This document shows positions 49,101-61,300 of a stretch of 64,000 nt of DNA, one piece after another. Source of the DNA: Chaetorhynchus papuensis (taxonomy: Eukaryota > Chordata > Aves > Passeriformes > Rhipiduridae). How positions within the stretch are numbered: the stretch's first letter is position 1; each line of letters starts with the position of its first letter. Below the pieces are notes generated by a model. It saw nothing but the letters and a program-made list of their open reading frames with translations, was not told the origin of the DNA and did not search any database. The stretch is from the NCBI GenBank assembly GCA_013396525.1, contig VWYX01000121.1:896059-960058 (forward strand), in the 5' to 3' direction. The position numbers were made by a program, and so were the translations under genes.

Positions 49101-52012
49101 AAGCTTAAAAGTAATACATGCAAACTACAGTGACAGTATGCTGAACACAAGAGGTCAAGCAGGAAATGCCTAATAGGGCTTAAGCACTACAAATGGATTA
49201 TGACATGATAAATAAAAGGCAAGAGAAGTACACAGATCTTTTCACAATGTTTCATTGTGCTCAGAGGACATTGGCCTGATCCAATAATCTGGATTTCCCT
49301 CACACTGGAATCATGATGCATGTAGTCTTAGCTGAAAAAAAATGACATCAGATCAAAAGAAGAGACAGATGAAAAATAAGAGCAAAAAACCTGGGAAAGA
49401 ATTCAAGGTGAGTGACATGACAACATATTCCATGTTGTGGCACAGAGTACACAGTAGAATCTCCTTTCTCAATATAATTTTGCATTTGAGAAGCTTTTAA
49501 AAAAATGACCAGCAGACTAGACCCAAAGAACACTATTGTTAAAAGGAAGCTGAAGTCTGTAGTTTCTGCAAAATTCTCAGGAACCTCCTTGAACGTCATG
49601 CAAACTCTAAAAACAGTTTTTGTAACAGACATTATAACCTGCTTTCTTAGCTCAGCAATGCTGCCTGTAGTGTCTGTAATCCAACAAAGCATCAGTGATG
49701 GCACCAAGGTAAGAACAAGAAAGCAGCCTATAGCTGGACATCAATCAACTGCTATAAAGGCCCAGAACTGTTTTTATTTCAAAACAAAAGTCACTTTACT
49801 GATAGAAAAAAATATCAGAACACAACAAAGAACAAGGTGGGGGAAAAAAATAAAACCAATAAAAAACCCCAAAAGCACACAAGACAAACATGAATGTGTG
49901 CCACATACAAACATTCAAAACTGAAACTGGAAAGAGCTTCAGTTGTTTCCTGTTTTTTTTTAATCCTGCATGACAAGAGACATTGGAGACAGTGTTCTGT
50001 TTCTGCAGCAGTTGTGGGGATACACTTATCTCAAGAGTTAACAGTTCAAAAGGAGAACAGAGATATACTAGATAATGTACTCAATCTAAAGCGCTCACCC
50101 AGTCTTCCCAACGTTCATTTAAAAAGCAATAATCCTGCATAAAAGGAACATTGTAGACATAAAAGCAGAGAAAGAAGACAACTACAGTGCTCTAAAGCTC
50201 TCCAGCTGGCATAATCTGGAGTCAAGACATTTTATCCTCCAGCGAAGTTCATCCACCCTTAAGCCTGGCCTGACTGTCCAAGGTTACAAATCCAGTCTGC
50301 TATGGGTGCAATATGACAGAAGACTTCCTGTGGGGAAACCTGGGTACTAAAGGAGGAAGGTCCTTTGCCCCACAGATGTAACTATACGGCTTCCAGGTCC
50401 CAGCTGTTGCACAATCTGCTACAGTATCTGCACTAATGGGCTATGTGTAAGGTGGCTCTGCACAAGCCAGGTCTATTTATTACATCTGTTTTCTGTTATA
50501 AAAGACTTCCATGGCTCCCAGTAATGAAAAATTGACTATATACAAAACAGTTTTGAAGCAGCATAAACATTTATCAGAGATTAGCATTTCAAGTAATTAA
50601 AAGCAGAGCTGCTGCTTGTTAGGTATGTGAAGTAAGACCATGCAGTCAAAATGTGTCGAAGGCACTCGTGAATAATTTTATACTGATCACAGTAAATGAT
50701 CAGTATAAAAAGCACCAGACAAGCAGCTAATTTTAATAAGTATACTTTAAACCATATTGGTATGTGACTGTTGTAATGGCAATCTAGAGTTAATTTTTTA
50801 AATTGTCAGGGCTGCTGTAGAAGTCATACGCATACACACTAATCTGCAGCCCCATGATGGACAGCATCAAGGAACTGAGCAGGTCACGAGCCTCAAGACA
50901 TCTTCACTTTTCACACACACCGATACATGGTGAACTAACAACATTGTTTTGTACCAATTTAGCAGTGACAGCTGCACTTAAATAAACCACCTCAGCAAAG
51001 AACTTTCAAACAGTTCACAAAGATTAAATAATTAATTTCTCAATACCCGTGTAATGTAAAACATAATGTCATTTAAATGAGAAATGAAATCAGCAAGTTT
51101 TTTCAGCAAGTAAATTTAGTTGCACTCTTAAAATATAAATTTATACAAATCATCTAAAGGTGATCTGCAAAGGCAGCAATCCCTCCAATCTTCAAGGGAA
51201 TACAGCCTATTGCTATACACTCTACTGGACTATGACTGAAAGCAAACAGAACAGAACAATCACATTGCTAAGAGCAGAAGGCTTCACTTACCTTTCTCTC
51301 CATCTGAAATAAGATCTCTTTCTCCCTTCTGCACAACTGTCAAATTCCCCATGGCTTGGCTGAGTCTTAATACACATCCATGATGATCACTACTGTCTAC
51401 GGGGTCTCTAAGCTAAAACACAAGAATTCCATACACAGTATATATTTTGCTACTAGAACAACATATTGTAACACACGCTACTTACATATGCATGGGGGAA
51501 AAAAAAAGGCAACATCATCAGTCTTTCCATGTATTTTTTTCTACACCCACTGCAGTGTTAAAAAATGCATGAAAATGGGACTTCTTTAAGAAAGAGCTCT
51601 GTTTAAGAATATGCACTGTTGTGGCAATTATCCCATGGAATAAAAACCCTGAGAGTGCTTCCCTCACATATAAGAAACAGCACATAACATTTAAGCCAGC
51701 AATAAGTTACTTATTTTCAAGGACAAAATAGCTAAACTTGCACATACTTAAATACCAAAAAGGCAAACAGCTCACCATGGCTTCATACAGTCTACTGAAC
51801 TCCATATAGTTTGGAGTAAGAATAGCTCGCTGGTAGCCTTGAATAAGAGAAGGCTGCTGGGAAATGAGCCACAGTCCATCCTGCAAAACACAGTAAGAAG
51901 AGCATTTACTGAACAGATTCTTAAATCTTAAACCACTGACTGAAATCAAGAAAATACTTACTGCATCAATAATGATAGGAATTCCTTTCACTTTCGATTT
52001 CTCTATAATACC
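40021..52012 (-). CDS. NAXD: ATP-dependent NAD(P)H-hydrate dehydratase, 3' part of gene (5 exons)
   Basis: Uses ATP to convert (S)-NADHX/NADPHX, damaged hydrated cofactors, back to NADH/NADPH, working with the epimerase NAXE in mitochondria and cytosol. Minus-strand exons in transcript order: 52012-51962, 51880-51776, 51412-51292, 42789-42669, 40171-40021. They join in frame to 549 bases, the last 182 residues plus stop. Recognisable family blocks: GIPIIIDADGLWL, AILTPNYMEFSRLYEAM, LTVVQKGERDLISDG, the nucleotide-site motif GGQGDLLSGSLGVLAHW, and the C-terminus VAAFGACSLTRQSNHQAFQKFGRS..LFET. The first part (targeting region and the KHKGQDGRIG and VVGPGLGR blocks) was not found in the window. 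The gene is tail to tail with CARS2, as in other vertebrates. It was formerly called CARKD. Confidence 0.95.
42669..42789 (-). CDS. NAXD: NAXD exon with GGQGDLLSG motif
   Basis: Encodes LVCSHEGSSRRCGGQGDLLS and following, to AGAEKTN (39 whole codons plus split codons). The Asp in GQGDLLSG is in the ATP/catalytic motif of the family. Acceptor CCGTAG and donor GTATGA, in frame with both neighbours. Confidence 0.95.
44681..44718 (+). repeat. Poly(A) tract
   Basis: Twenty-one A, then G-interrupted A runs, in the NAXD intron. No retrocopy recognised directly upstream of it. Confidence 0.9.
50676..50710. repeat. Hairpin, 14-bp perfect arms, 7-base loop
   Basis: TTTTATACTGATCA (50676-50689) and its exact reverse complement (50697-50710) surround CAGTAAA. 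It lies in the large NAXD intron. No known element assigned. Confidence 0.85.
51292..51412 (-). CDS. NAXD: NAXD exon with VVQKGERD block
   Basis: Encodes LRDPVDSSDHHGCVLRLSQA, then MGNLTVVQKGERDLISDGEK and one base of Val. Its KG matches the conserved Lys-Gly of the ribokinase-like fold. Acceptor TTTTAG, donor GTAAGT. Confidence 0.94.
51776..51880 (-). CDS. NAXD: NAXD exon with LTPNYMEFSRL block
   Basis: Thirty-five whole codons: DGLWLISQQPSLIQGYQRAI, then LTPNYMEFSRLYEAM. TPNxxEF is the conserved substrate-side motif (TPHxGEF in bacteria). Acceptor TTGCAG, donor GTGAGC. Confidence 0.96.
51962..52012 (-). CDS. NAXD: NAXD exon, GIIEKSKVKGIPIIIDA
   Basis: Seventeen whole codons ending in IIIDA, the strand before DGLW. 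Acceptor TTTTTTGCAG and donor GTAAGT. The preceding exon (expected to end in a VGPGLGR-containing segment) was not found in the next 12 kb. Confidence 0.93.
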
Positions 52013-52205
52013 CTGCAAAAAATGCAGATACTTTTAAGATGCTTGATAATTTAGATCTCTTAAGATCCAAACCAAATTCATACAATAAAACTGACCATGT
52101 AAGTTGTTTTACAAAGTGATAGAAAAAAAATATTATATTCTGCAAACTAATGTAAAACATTTTCATATCAGCAGGTAATTTTACAGTCACAATGTTTTCT
52201 CCCTA

Positions 52206-53275
52206 GTTTAAGTGTCCACAGAGCTGATAAGTGTATTGAGTACTCATGGCAAGGTTTTGGGAGGGGGAAGAGGGGCTACAGGGCTTCTCTGAGAAGTTGC
52301 TGGAAGATTCCCTCATGTCCAATAGAGCCAATGCCAGCCAGCTCCAAGACAAGGTGTTTTTAGCATTTGCCACTGCCCAAGGCCAAACCCAGCAGCGACA
52401 GTGGTAGCATCTCTGGGGTAATAGAATTAAAAAGGGGAAAAAGTTACTGTGCTGAAGCAATTGCAGCCAGAGAAGAGAGGAGTCAGAATATGTGAAAGCT
52501 ACAGCCCTGCAGACAGGCAGGTCAGTGAAGGAGGGAGAGGAGGTGTTCCAGGCTCTGGAGCAGTTTGTAGGGCAGTTCATGGTGAGGCAGCCGGTGGAAA
52601 CTCACAGGGGAGCAGAGATCCACCTGCAGCCTGTGGAGGGCCCCACACCAGAGAAGGTGGATGCCCAAAGGAGGCTGTGACCCCAGGGAAAGCCTACACT
52701 GAAAAAGGCTCCCAGCAGGACCTGTGGCCCCACGCAGAGAGGAGCCCATGCTGGAGCAGTCCTTCCTGAAGGGGATGCCCGTGTTGGAACAGTTTGTGAA
52801 GAACTGCAGTCCATGGGAAGTCCACTGGAGGACTGTCTCTTGTCAGAGGGACCCCATAGTGGAACAGGGGAAGAATGTGGAGTCCTTCCCCCAAGGGGGA
52901 AAGAGACAACATGTGACGAACTGACCAGAGTCCCCATTTCCTGACCCCTCACACCACTGAGAGCGGGGAAATGCACAATTTTGGAGTTAAAATAAGCTTG
53001 GGAAGAAGAGAGGGGTGGAGGGAAGGTGTTTTTAGCATTTGCTTTTGTTTCTCATTATCCTACTGTGATTTCATTTGTAATAAAACTCTATTAAGTTCCC
53101 CAAGCTGAGTCTGTTGCACATACTTCAACATAACAGTAACTGGTGAAAGATCTCTGCTGTCCTCACCTTAACCCACAAGACTTTGTTATATTTTCTCTCC
53201 CCATCCAGCTGAGGAGGGGAGTGATAGAGAAGCTTTGGTGGGCACCTGGCATTCAGCCAGGGTCAACCCACCACA
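52206..53275 (+). mobile_element. LTR-type retroelement remnant in NAXD intron
   Basis: A moderately GC-rich block with short repeated coding-like phrases (variants of LEQFV). It has a poly(A)-type hexamer in TTTGTAATAAAACTC near 53080, and a 3' end reading GGGCACCTGGCATTCAGCC and ending CAACCCACCACA. I recognise this 3' end from a common avian interspersed repeat. The expected matching start (TGTGGTGGG) is absent, so it is 5' truncated. Old endogenous copy, no intact viral gene. Family not assigned. Confidence 0.6.
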
Positions 53276-53796
53276 ATATGCAAACAAACAAGCAATCTCG
53301 CCCACTCTGCCTGCTGTGTTGTAATGCCAACACAAGTCACACACAGTAAACATACATCTTCAGTTAAAAACCCCAGAAAAACCCCAGTGAGTACTACCTT
53401 GACAGAAATCTACCAGTAACTATAATACTAACTTCAGCTGCTTTGCTGCTGACAGTCCCACTGCAGTATTAGTTTATGTTCAAACTGAGACAAGCAGTAT
53501 GTATCACGTCATTTCACCCATGGTCCTGGAGGTTTTATGCTTTGAAGGCAAAACCAAGGTGGCCCAGACAACAGACCATTTGTAAAAGTGTTTTTTTCAG
53601 CAAGCAGTATCTCTGAGCAGACTGTCTGCCCTTGTTCTCTCTCCTAACCCAGCAGCAGCAATGACTGACCCTCAAGCTTTTTAATGAGCAGTGGCTGACA
53701 GTCAAGTTTTTTTCAGTGTTGGTTATTACCAACTCATCTTTGAAGCTGGGGGTTTATCTTTTTCCTGTATAAGATAACAGAGCATGGTATCCATCC

Positions 53797-53882
53797 AAAA
53801 GTCTAATTACTTTTGAATGTTATTAAGCTCTTCAGATTAGCTATCATATGGCACTGAGCTTCACAGGTTAGCAAGACATGAT
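53797..53882 (+). repeat. Dispersed repeat copy A
   Basis: Aligns by eye with 54718-54803 over about 85 bases at roughly 70% identity, sharing TAAGCTCTTC.GATTAG.TATCATA.GGCACTGAG. Family unknown. Confidence 0.6.
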
Positions 53883-54717
53883 GTAAAGAATAAGGAAGCA
53901 ATTTTTAATTAATGTTCAGGGTACTGAACATCTCTCTTTTCTTGTACAGTGGTCAAAATAAACTCCACCCACCTTGCTCCCTGTAAATGATTACATGTGA
54001 CATATACATATCCTCACAAACATTACTACCTGATTTTGGTTTTTCCAAAACCAGTGGAAAATACTTCCCTTCTATTTCCTTTGGGCACTGTTTGCGGTTT
54101 GGAAGCATGAGACTGAAACACTATCCACTGCTCCAAGCCTGAGGACTTGTCTCAACACACAGCTGTGGCTGCAGCAGAAGCTACCACAGAATAGAAACCT
54201 TTCCTACATACACTTGCACAACCCAGGCTGTGTGTCAGTCTGCTCAGAGCCCACCTCCTTTGAGATCCCTAAGGAACACCACAGAGTCTTCTCTTATACT
54301 CAGCTACTTGAATAATTTTGAACCAATTGCAAGTTTTACACAACTCATTCTGTTCAGCTACTACTAAATTATTCAAACTTAGTAGTAAGTATACTTAACA
54401 GCTGTGTGAGGATGGAGTCTTAAAACATACCTAGAATTAACTGTGGCATTCCGAAAACCAGAGCACCTTACTTTCAAAGCTTTTAAGAAATGTATGACAG
54501 AGTAATTTCTTCATTCATTCATGTTAATCTGCACAGATGTGCACAGCTCAGTTTTCCTTCACAGAAGCAGCACTGCTTTGCCCCTGCTGTGTTAAGTTCA
54601 TTAACAATTACGTTTAACTCAACTCACTTTGTAACAATGAAACAAGGCTGTGGATCTAACAACCAGGTTTTGTGTTTTGCTGTTTGTATTTTCCGTGTAT
54701 AAATAAATGTTACAGAT

Positions 54718-54803
54718 CAAACAGCCCAATTGTTTTTGAACCGTACTAAGCTCTTCTGATTAGATATCATAGGGCACTGAGACCCAGACCTCAGCAAGAT
54801 CAT
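54718..54803 (+). repeat. Dispersed repeat copy B
   Basis: Second copy of the repeat at 53797-53882, same orientation, about 0.9 kb away. May be an old local duplication or two copies of one element. Confidence 0.6.
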
Positions 54804-56868
54804 CCTCCCCCAATCTTTGAAGAAACAAACATCTTTTACTGCAACCGGGTTTTCTAACTGGTTATAATTGGAATATTTTGTACATTAGCAGCTTCACCAA
54901 ACTCCTTCAGTACACTTAAAATGATTACTGCTCCACTTCCCACTAATATGAATCACCAGTTTATTCTAGTATGTCAACTTCAGTAAGCCAGTCTTTCACG
55001 ACACTTCATTTTCTAAAACTAAAAAAGATTTCCCCAAGAGAGTCAGTAAGGAAGTGTGAAGGAAGACACCAGATCTCAGGAGTCCTTAGCCTTCCAAACT
55101 ATTCTCTTAAATGCATTATGAGCAATCTAGGGAAGGAATTTTGCCAAAGTTCTGTTCCCAAAAGAGCTAAGGTTTGGCAGATGCTGTTATTGTTTGGCCC
55201 CTTTTCATGTTTCCTCATAACTGTCATCTTGGCTACTGGAATCTCTTGCTCTCTCCTAAACAAGCAATCCTGTAGATCCATTGTATACCAAAAGAATGTA
55301 TGTATAAGATTAAAAGAAGTGGAAGCTACAAAGCATGACAGTGTATCTACAGGTAAAGAGCATGTGGAAGGCCAGATCACTGGTACACGCCAGAGAAAAA
55401 AGGCGTTTTTTCCTCATCATGTTTCGAGTTCCTACCTCTCTAGCACGTCCTCCACAGTCCTGAAACATTTGACCTCTACTCTAAAGAGAAATTTCACCTT
55501 GCTAAGTAAAACCTACTGGGCAAGCAACTTTTATTGTGCACTAAGTCTCCGAGGTATCGGTTTCTAATCTAACATACTGAATGATCTTTGCTTGTTCTTT
55601 CTCTCCTTATAAAACAAATAATCAGGGGATACAAAGTCATTTGTCTTATTTAGAAAGCTCATTTTTGATTAAAAAAAAGCCAAACAATACAAAACAAACA
55701 AACAAAAAAAGCCCCTATGCCAGTAATTTTCCTTTCCTCTTCCCTCCTTAAACCCAGACAGAAACTGCTTGGAGATAGACAAGGGAACTCAGAGGGGAAG
55801 TTCTGGGGAGGGAAGGGGTGATTTTGGAACTGTAATAAACCAGTAAAGATCAGGGAACCCCCATAAGACAGCCACATGTTTGAAGGATGCACCATTCACA
55901 GGAAACCCCCTGTTTCCTACTGATTGTGGACAGGACCACTGGAGAGCAGCTCATCCCATGCAGCTTAGACACCACATTTAGGGTGGGATGAATAGCCAAC
56001 AGACATACCTGTCTCTCCTCAGCTATCACAGGGACTAAAGAGATACTTTACTGTTTTATTTTTAGACACCAAGAATTAGGTGAGATGAAACCCACTTTTA
56101 AACACTCTATTTCTGCAGATACTGTATTAAAAAAACCCTTAAATATTTGCATTAAGAGGAGTTTATGGCAATTATGGCAACATCTTCTGTGCAGAGTACT
56201 TTGTTCCTGGAAGCAAAAAATAAATTTTCAGCTGTATTTGTACCTCAGTATTTGGCATGGACTTCTCTGGTTAATACCTGTAGATACAGAAGAACCTTCA
56301 CTGTTAATTGCCCAATTAATACATCTCAGACTAACTCTGCTTTCAAACCACAACCTTTTTAACAGTTCCTGATAAGAATTCTATGTATGAGCAGAAACCA
56401 TCTGTTCAGTTTTATCCAATATAACAATTATTTCTATGGGAAAGAATTTAGAAGATAACATTGACAATTAAAAATATTAAGAAATGTCACTAAGACAAAA
56501 GCTGAAATCCAAACACCAATGACAAATTAACAGCAACACATACAGATACCAACGATAAACCCAAGACACCAGCCCTTCCCTATAAACAGCATATCTTTGA
56601 ATATTAAGATTTTGAAGATTCTAGCTCCAGGATATCCCAGTGGACAATCTTTCTGTGCACAGAATGTATTATACTACAACAGTGGTGGTTCAGCTTGGAG
56701 CAAGGAAGGAGCACTTCCTTCAGTTGATTCCTAAGCCCTCAAGGACATCCAAAACTGAAGCACTGGACTCACAAGGCAACCTCGGTATGAGTCACAAAGC
56801 AGAGGGGACAGTGATGAGAAGAAGAGGACGATACACTGTTGTCACCCAACCTTATGACCTACAGCCAC

Positions 56869-57368
56869 TGATGCCATGATGATTTTCTGCCTTTTTATAT
56901 TTATCTTTTATATACTCTTTTATACAGCTTTTATGTATCTCCAGTGCTTTTAGTAATTCCTAAAGTCCGATAACTTATCTTAGATCCAATATTCTGTTAA
57001 GCCAGGAGACCAAACTCCAGGAGGCTGGAGGCCTTGCAGTTGGAGGCCAGAAAGCCCTATGCCATCCTGAAAAACCAAGGTCTTCCCTAGAACATCCTGT
57101 AAGACAGGCCCATCCAGGGGGGATTCCTCAGGATGGGGGGGTTCATTCAAGCCTCTCATTGGGGATTCTTGGATAGAGATGCTAATTTGCAAGGTCTATA
57201 AATTGTATACACTATCTAGCGTGTGTGTGCATTTTTGGGTGCATTTCAGCACATTCCACCTGGACAAAGTGGTGCACCTTAAGGATCCTTAAATAAATAC
57301 CGAGGTAAAAACCCCTTTTCCCTTAAACCATGTTTGGTTCTTAATTTTAAGACCAGGAAAAGGCAACA
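56869..57368 (+). mobile_element. Solo LTR (500 bp) with 4-bp target duplication
   Basis: Starts TGATGCC and ends GGCAACA (inverted ends with one mismatch, TG..CA). CCAC flanks both sides (56865-56868 and 57369-57372). Inside, in LTR order: a TATA-like TATAAATTG near 57197, then AATAAA in CTTAAATAAATACC near 57290, then a short U5-like end. A 4-bp duplication fits class I (gamma-type) endogenous retroviruses. No internal viral genes remain. Confidence 0.75.
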
Positions 57369-58199
57369 CCACACTGGCTAGCTAAGATATCAAAGACTGA
57401 AATTTGGATCCTTCCTCTGCAATTCACAGCCAGGGCCAAAATTCAGTCTCTTACTTTTCATATTGAGACTCTTAACAATGGGGTTTGGGCAATCTCTTGC
57501 TAGAGATATTCTTCTTTGTATCAGCTGGCTAAATACTTGGTAGTCCTCTGAGACAGTGATTCAACACCCTTATTAACACCAGTGATGATTAACTGTACTG
57601 CTAGACTGCAGTACTCGTGCTAGAACCAATCTGTAACAGGAGTTTCCTCTCCTAATAACAAGACCAAATCTGAACCTTCTATCCTCATTAAGCCAAAGAG
57701 GACATTACCTGGGATTCACACACCCCATGAAGATGCTCCATGGGACAAACTCTCTCACAGTTATTACCATTTGTTAGCAGCACCAAATACTTGACATTTA
57801 GGAATGCCCAAAATAGCATTTCAGAGATTGCAGTTTTTGGTGGTGGCGGTTGAGGTAAAGAAAGCCAGAGAAGGTAAAATTAATCTGAATCTACTCCTAC
57901 TCTACTCCTGAAATACACAATTTCCTGAAAAAACTTTATTCTTTGACTGGTTATTCAGGACTTCTACATAAGCAACCTACTCAGTAAGAACTGAAAAAGA
58001 AGTTGTGTCACAGTAGAAACCACTGGTCTACCTGAGGAAAGGTAACTCTTTACTGTAACTACAAAAATTTACAAAGTAAGGATGAAAAATTTATGCTTCT
58101 TTTTTTATTATTATCATGGAAACTATTCCCTTAAATGCAATGCATTCATTGTACTAGAAATCTGTTTTCTGTCCCAACTTTCACTAAGGAATTTCAAAA

Positions 58200-58350
58200 C
58201 AGATTCCCAAACCCAAATTCCAATCTTTAAAAGAAACCCAAAAGACAAAACCAAAACACAAAAAAAGCAAAACCACCAAAACAAAAACCAAAACACACCA
58301 ACCACCACACTTCCCCCCAAAAAACCCGAAAACCCCCAACACAGTGACAC
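58200..58350 (+). repeat. A/C-only low-complexity tract
   Basis: About 150 bases almost devoid of G and T on this strand (AAACCAAAACAC-like, ending in C-rich ACCCCCAACAC). Strong strand asymmetry, no regular unit. Confidence 0.8.
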
Positions 58351-61300
58351 CTGTACAACCCACACAGACAAAGGCAAAATTATTCAGGCTGGAAAGGACT
58401 GCAAGAGGGAGAAGACTGAAGGAATGAATGGACAGGATACTGCTGAAAGAGGGCACAGTAATGCAAAAAAGCATGATACGATTTAACCATTTGATAGCCT
58501 GCAGCTGTGCTCACAGGGACATCCAGGACTCCTGCACTCTTCCACAAGTGTTATGGAAAAGGGAAGGGGGATGAGATGAGCCACTAGTTGTAAGAAACAG
58601 CCACGTGGGGAATAGCAGGGAACATGTGAGGGGGGAATAAATTGCTATGGAGCTCCTAAGTACAACCAAAGGATCCCCCATCAGCCATGGAAGTCTTCAC
58701 AGAGCAGCCACCCTGAGGCAGCAGGGGCAGAGAACAGGTGGTGCTCTCACAGTGAGTACCCACAGCCTCTTGGAAAGAAACCCTGCACTTCTCCACCCAA
58801 GTCCAGGAGCCAGCAGTAACACCCATCCTATTTATGCTGCCCACACGCAACAGCATAAAAGCTGGTTCTCCACAGATCCACAGAAAACACAATTATGCAG
58901 GTTTGCCCACACCTAAGTCAGATACACTTTTCAGCTTTTTTAATTAGATGTGGATTAGCAGCAGAATGCCTGCAGTGACTTTTAATATACTAGCAGTTTT
59001 ATCACTATTTATGTTTTTCTTGACGAGCTGGTTCAGCTACACAGGACTTTGGCATTTGGAGTTTGCAAAGGGAAGAATCAGGAAATTAGAGCCAGTCATT
59101 TTAATATATGATTGAATTTTAATGAAATGGATAGAAAACTGGAATAGAAGAATAAATAAAGCAACATCTATCCCAGAACAGTAATTAATTTTCACATTGT
59201 CATTTTTCTACCAAGCAAAGGAAAGACTGCTTTACTTGATATCAGCAATAAACACTGCATTTCCTTGGTCCCATCAGGAGTCATGTCTTGACCCACTCTT
59301 GGAAAAATTCTTATTCATGTTCTCAAAAAGAAATTCAAGCCTTAACATGCCATAATAATGGACAGTATTGACCACAATGACATCCAAACACTTTAGGAAG
59401 CAGTATAACCTTGCCTTCAGCCCACTGAAAGTGCAGTCCACTGCAACCTGCAAATGCCAAGTACCTAATTACACACTGGTTTGGTGAAGACATGCAAATG
59501 TGCATAAGGTGGCATTAGGAGTGGCAGCCCCTGTTACAAAGAGCCCTCTCCTGAAAGCTAGGATCAGAAACTGCTGTTGAAATGCCACCTATAATTGCTT
59601 ATATTTTCTGCATGGATGCTGTTTTCATCCAGCAATCCTGAATTCATGGTTTTGTCTGAAACAGAGAGATAAAAGAAAAAAATAGCCAAAATTTTCCTGT
59701 AAATGCCACAGCTCAACGCATTTCCACACACCCTCCTCCCCAAGGTGACTGGGAGGAACAAATAAGTTCCACCCCAACACGCTGCAAATTGATTCCTACG
59801 AACAGGCACTGAAAGACCTAGGAAGCATTTCTGCCTTGCTTGCTTCAAGTCTGGATAAATGCAGAGTTAGCAGGGACTCAGCTGCAATAGAGGTCAGGAT
59901 GCAGCTCTCTGGTGGAGATGCCTGGAAAATGGGCTTGGCAAGCAGGAGTTTGTAATCTTGCACAGCTAGAAGTAGGCAAATATCCCAGGCACAGGCTGTG
60001 CTCAAGGCTACAGTCGTAGCTGGCAGGGGGGAGAAGCTTCCCTTAATATATTCTATTTGATGCAAGAAGTCTGAAAAACAGTAAGAATGGAGTTCTACTG
60101 TTTGAGATTCTTCCCATCAGAGCCATATTTTCAGTAACTGGTTTTAGGCTTTTTATTGAGACTCTGGTGAAAATGTGCAGTTATCTCTTAAATGTGCTTT
60201 TATTAGTTCCTACAAACTGATCCAAGGACTCATCCTCCTTCCAAGATTCAGCAAAGATAATCAAAATCTCTCTTTGTGGTCAAGATATATATAAACCACC
60301 TTTAACTAGCCTAATTGGCTGAGTTTTACTTTATGTATTTCTGTATGCATAACTATCACTAATTCATTAATCACTCCACTAAGCCCTCAAACCTCATGCA
60401 AGGAATGACCACCACCTGTGAATGACGATCACATAATAGAGACGAATATCCCTCCTCTGGAACAAACAGGGTCTTCATCTCACGGTTTATGCTTCATTCA
60501 ATTTAAGTTGGTCTTTTGTCTTTTACCTGTAGTACCACATGCTAGGCCCTGTTTTCCAAAACAGATTTTCAGGTGCACAGCAAAATATTTCATTTAAGCC
60601 AGGCAGAGGGTGATAAGGACTCTAAAGAATACCCCCCTACACCATAAGGCTCATTAAGTGCTTTGGGAGATGTTAGAAGCTGTTACAATTAACCAAGCTG
60701 AAGACACTGTAGATGGCAGCTAATCAAAACTGTTCTACTCTACATTAAAAAAAAAAAGATATGAAAAGTATTCATTTGTAGATTCCTTCTTTGAATTCAA
60801 ATTAGATCAGCTGCCTTAAGCATGGAGGAAAACTGCAGCTAGCAGTTTCTTAATATCAGCTTCAATCGCATGCTAAATTCTTAAAGAAGTGACATAAGCC
60901 AAAATAATGCCCGAACACAATAAGAAAAAGCAAAAGCCTCTGAAATACTGTCTTAGTTATGAAAAAACCCAGAGCACTCCTTTTTGCCTGTGCTCCCCCA
61001 AAATCACAGTCAAACCAGAGACCATTTGGGAAGCTACATTTATACATACATTTCAGCCCTAAACACATGGAAATCCACTTTTAATTATTAATCCTGTTTA
61101 TTGCAATCCAAAGTGTAAATATCTAAATCAGAATAAATAAAAGCAGTAATTTTTCTCATGCTTTCATTCATTGGATGTTTGCACTGACAATGCAAACTCT
61201 ACAAGATTTCCAATTTATAGCTAATTATGTTAACTAGATTTGGCTTAAGATATTAATGGTCAGCTGTTGGCACTTTGTCTTATATAAACATAAACTTAAA

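Larger units (their letters stand above)
40172..51291 (-). other. NAXD: NAXD introns between the last three exons
   Basis: Introns 40172-42668 and 42790-51291 (8.5 kb). Contain a poly(A) tract and a 14-bp hairpin, otherwise AT-rich unique sequence. No further exon, gene or RNA recognised. Confidence 0.75.

Noticed and set aside
49348..49924. Overlapping 119- and 139-codon frames on opposite strands
   Set aside because: Mirror frames in the NAXD intron, not matching NAXD or any family I know.
55422..55445. Possible small minus-strand exon between TTTCAG and GTAGGA
   Set aside because: Encodes nothing matching NAXD; splice-like flanks occur by chance at this density.
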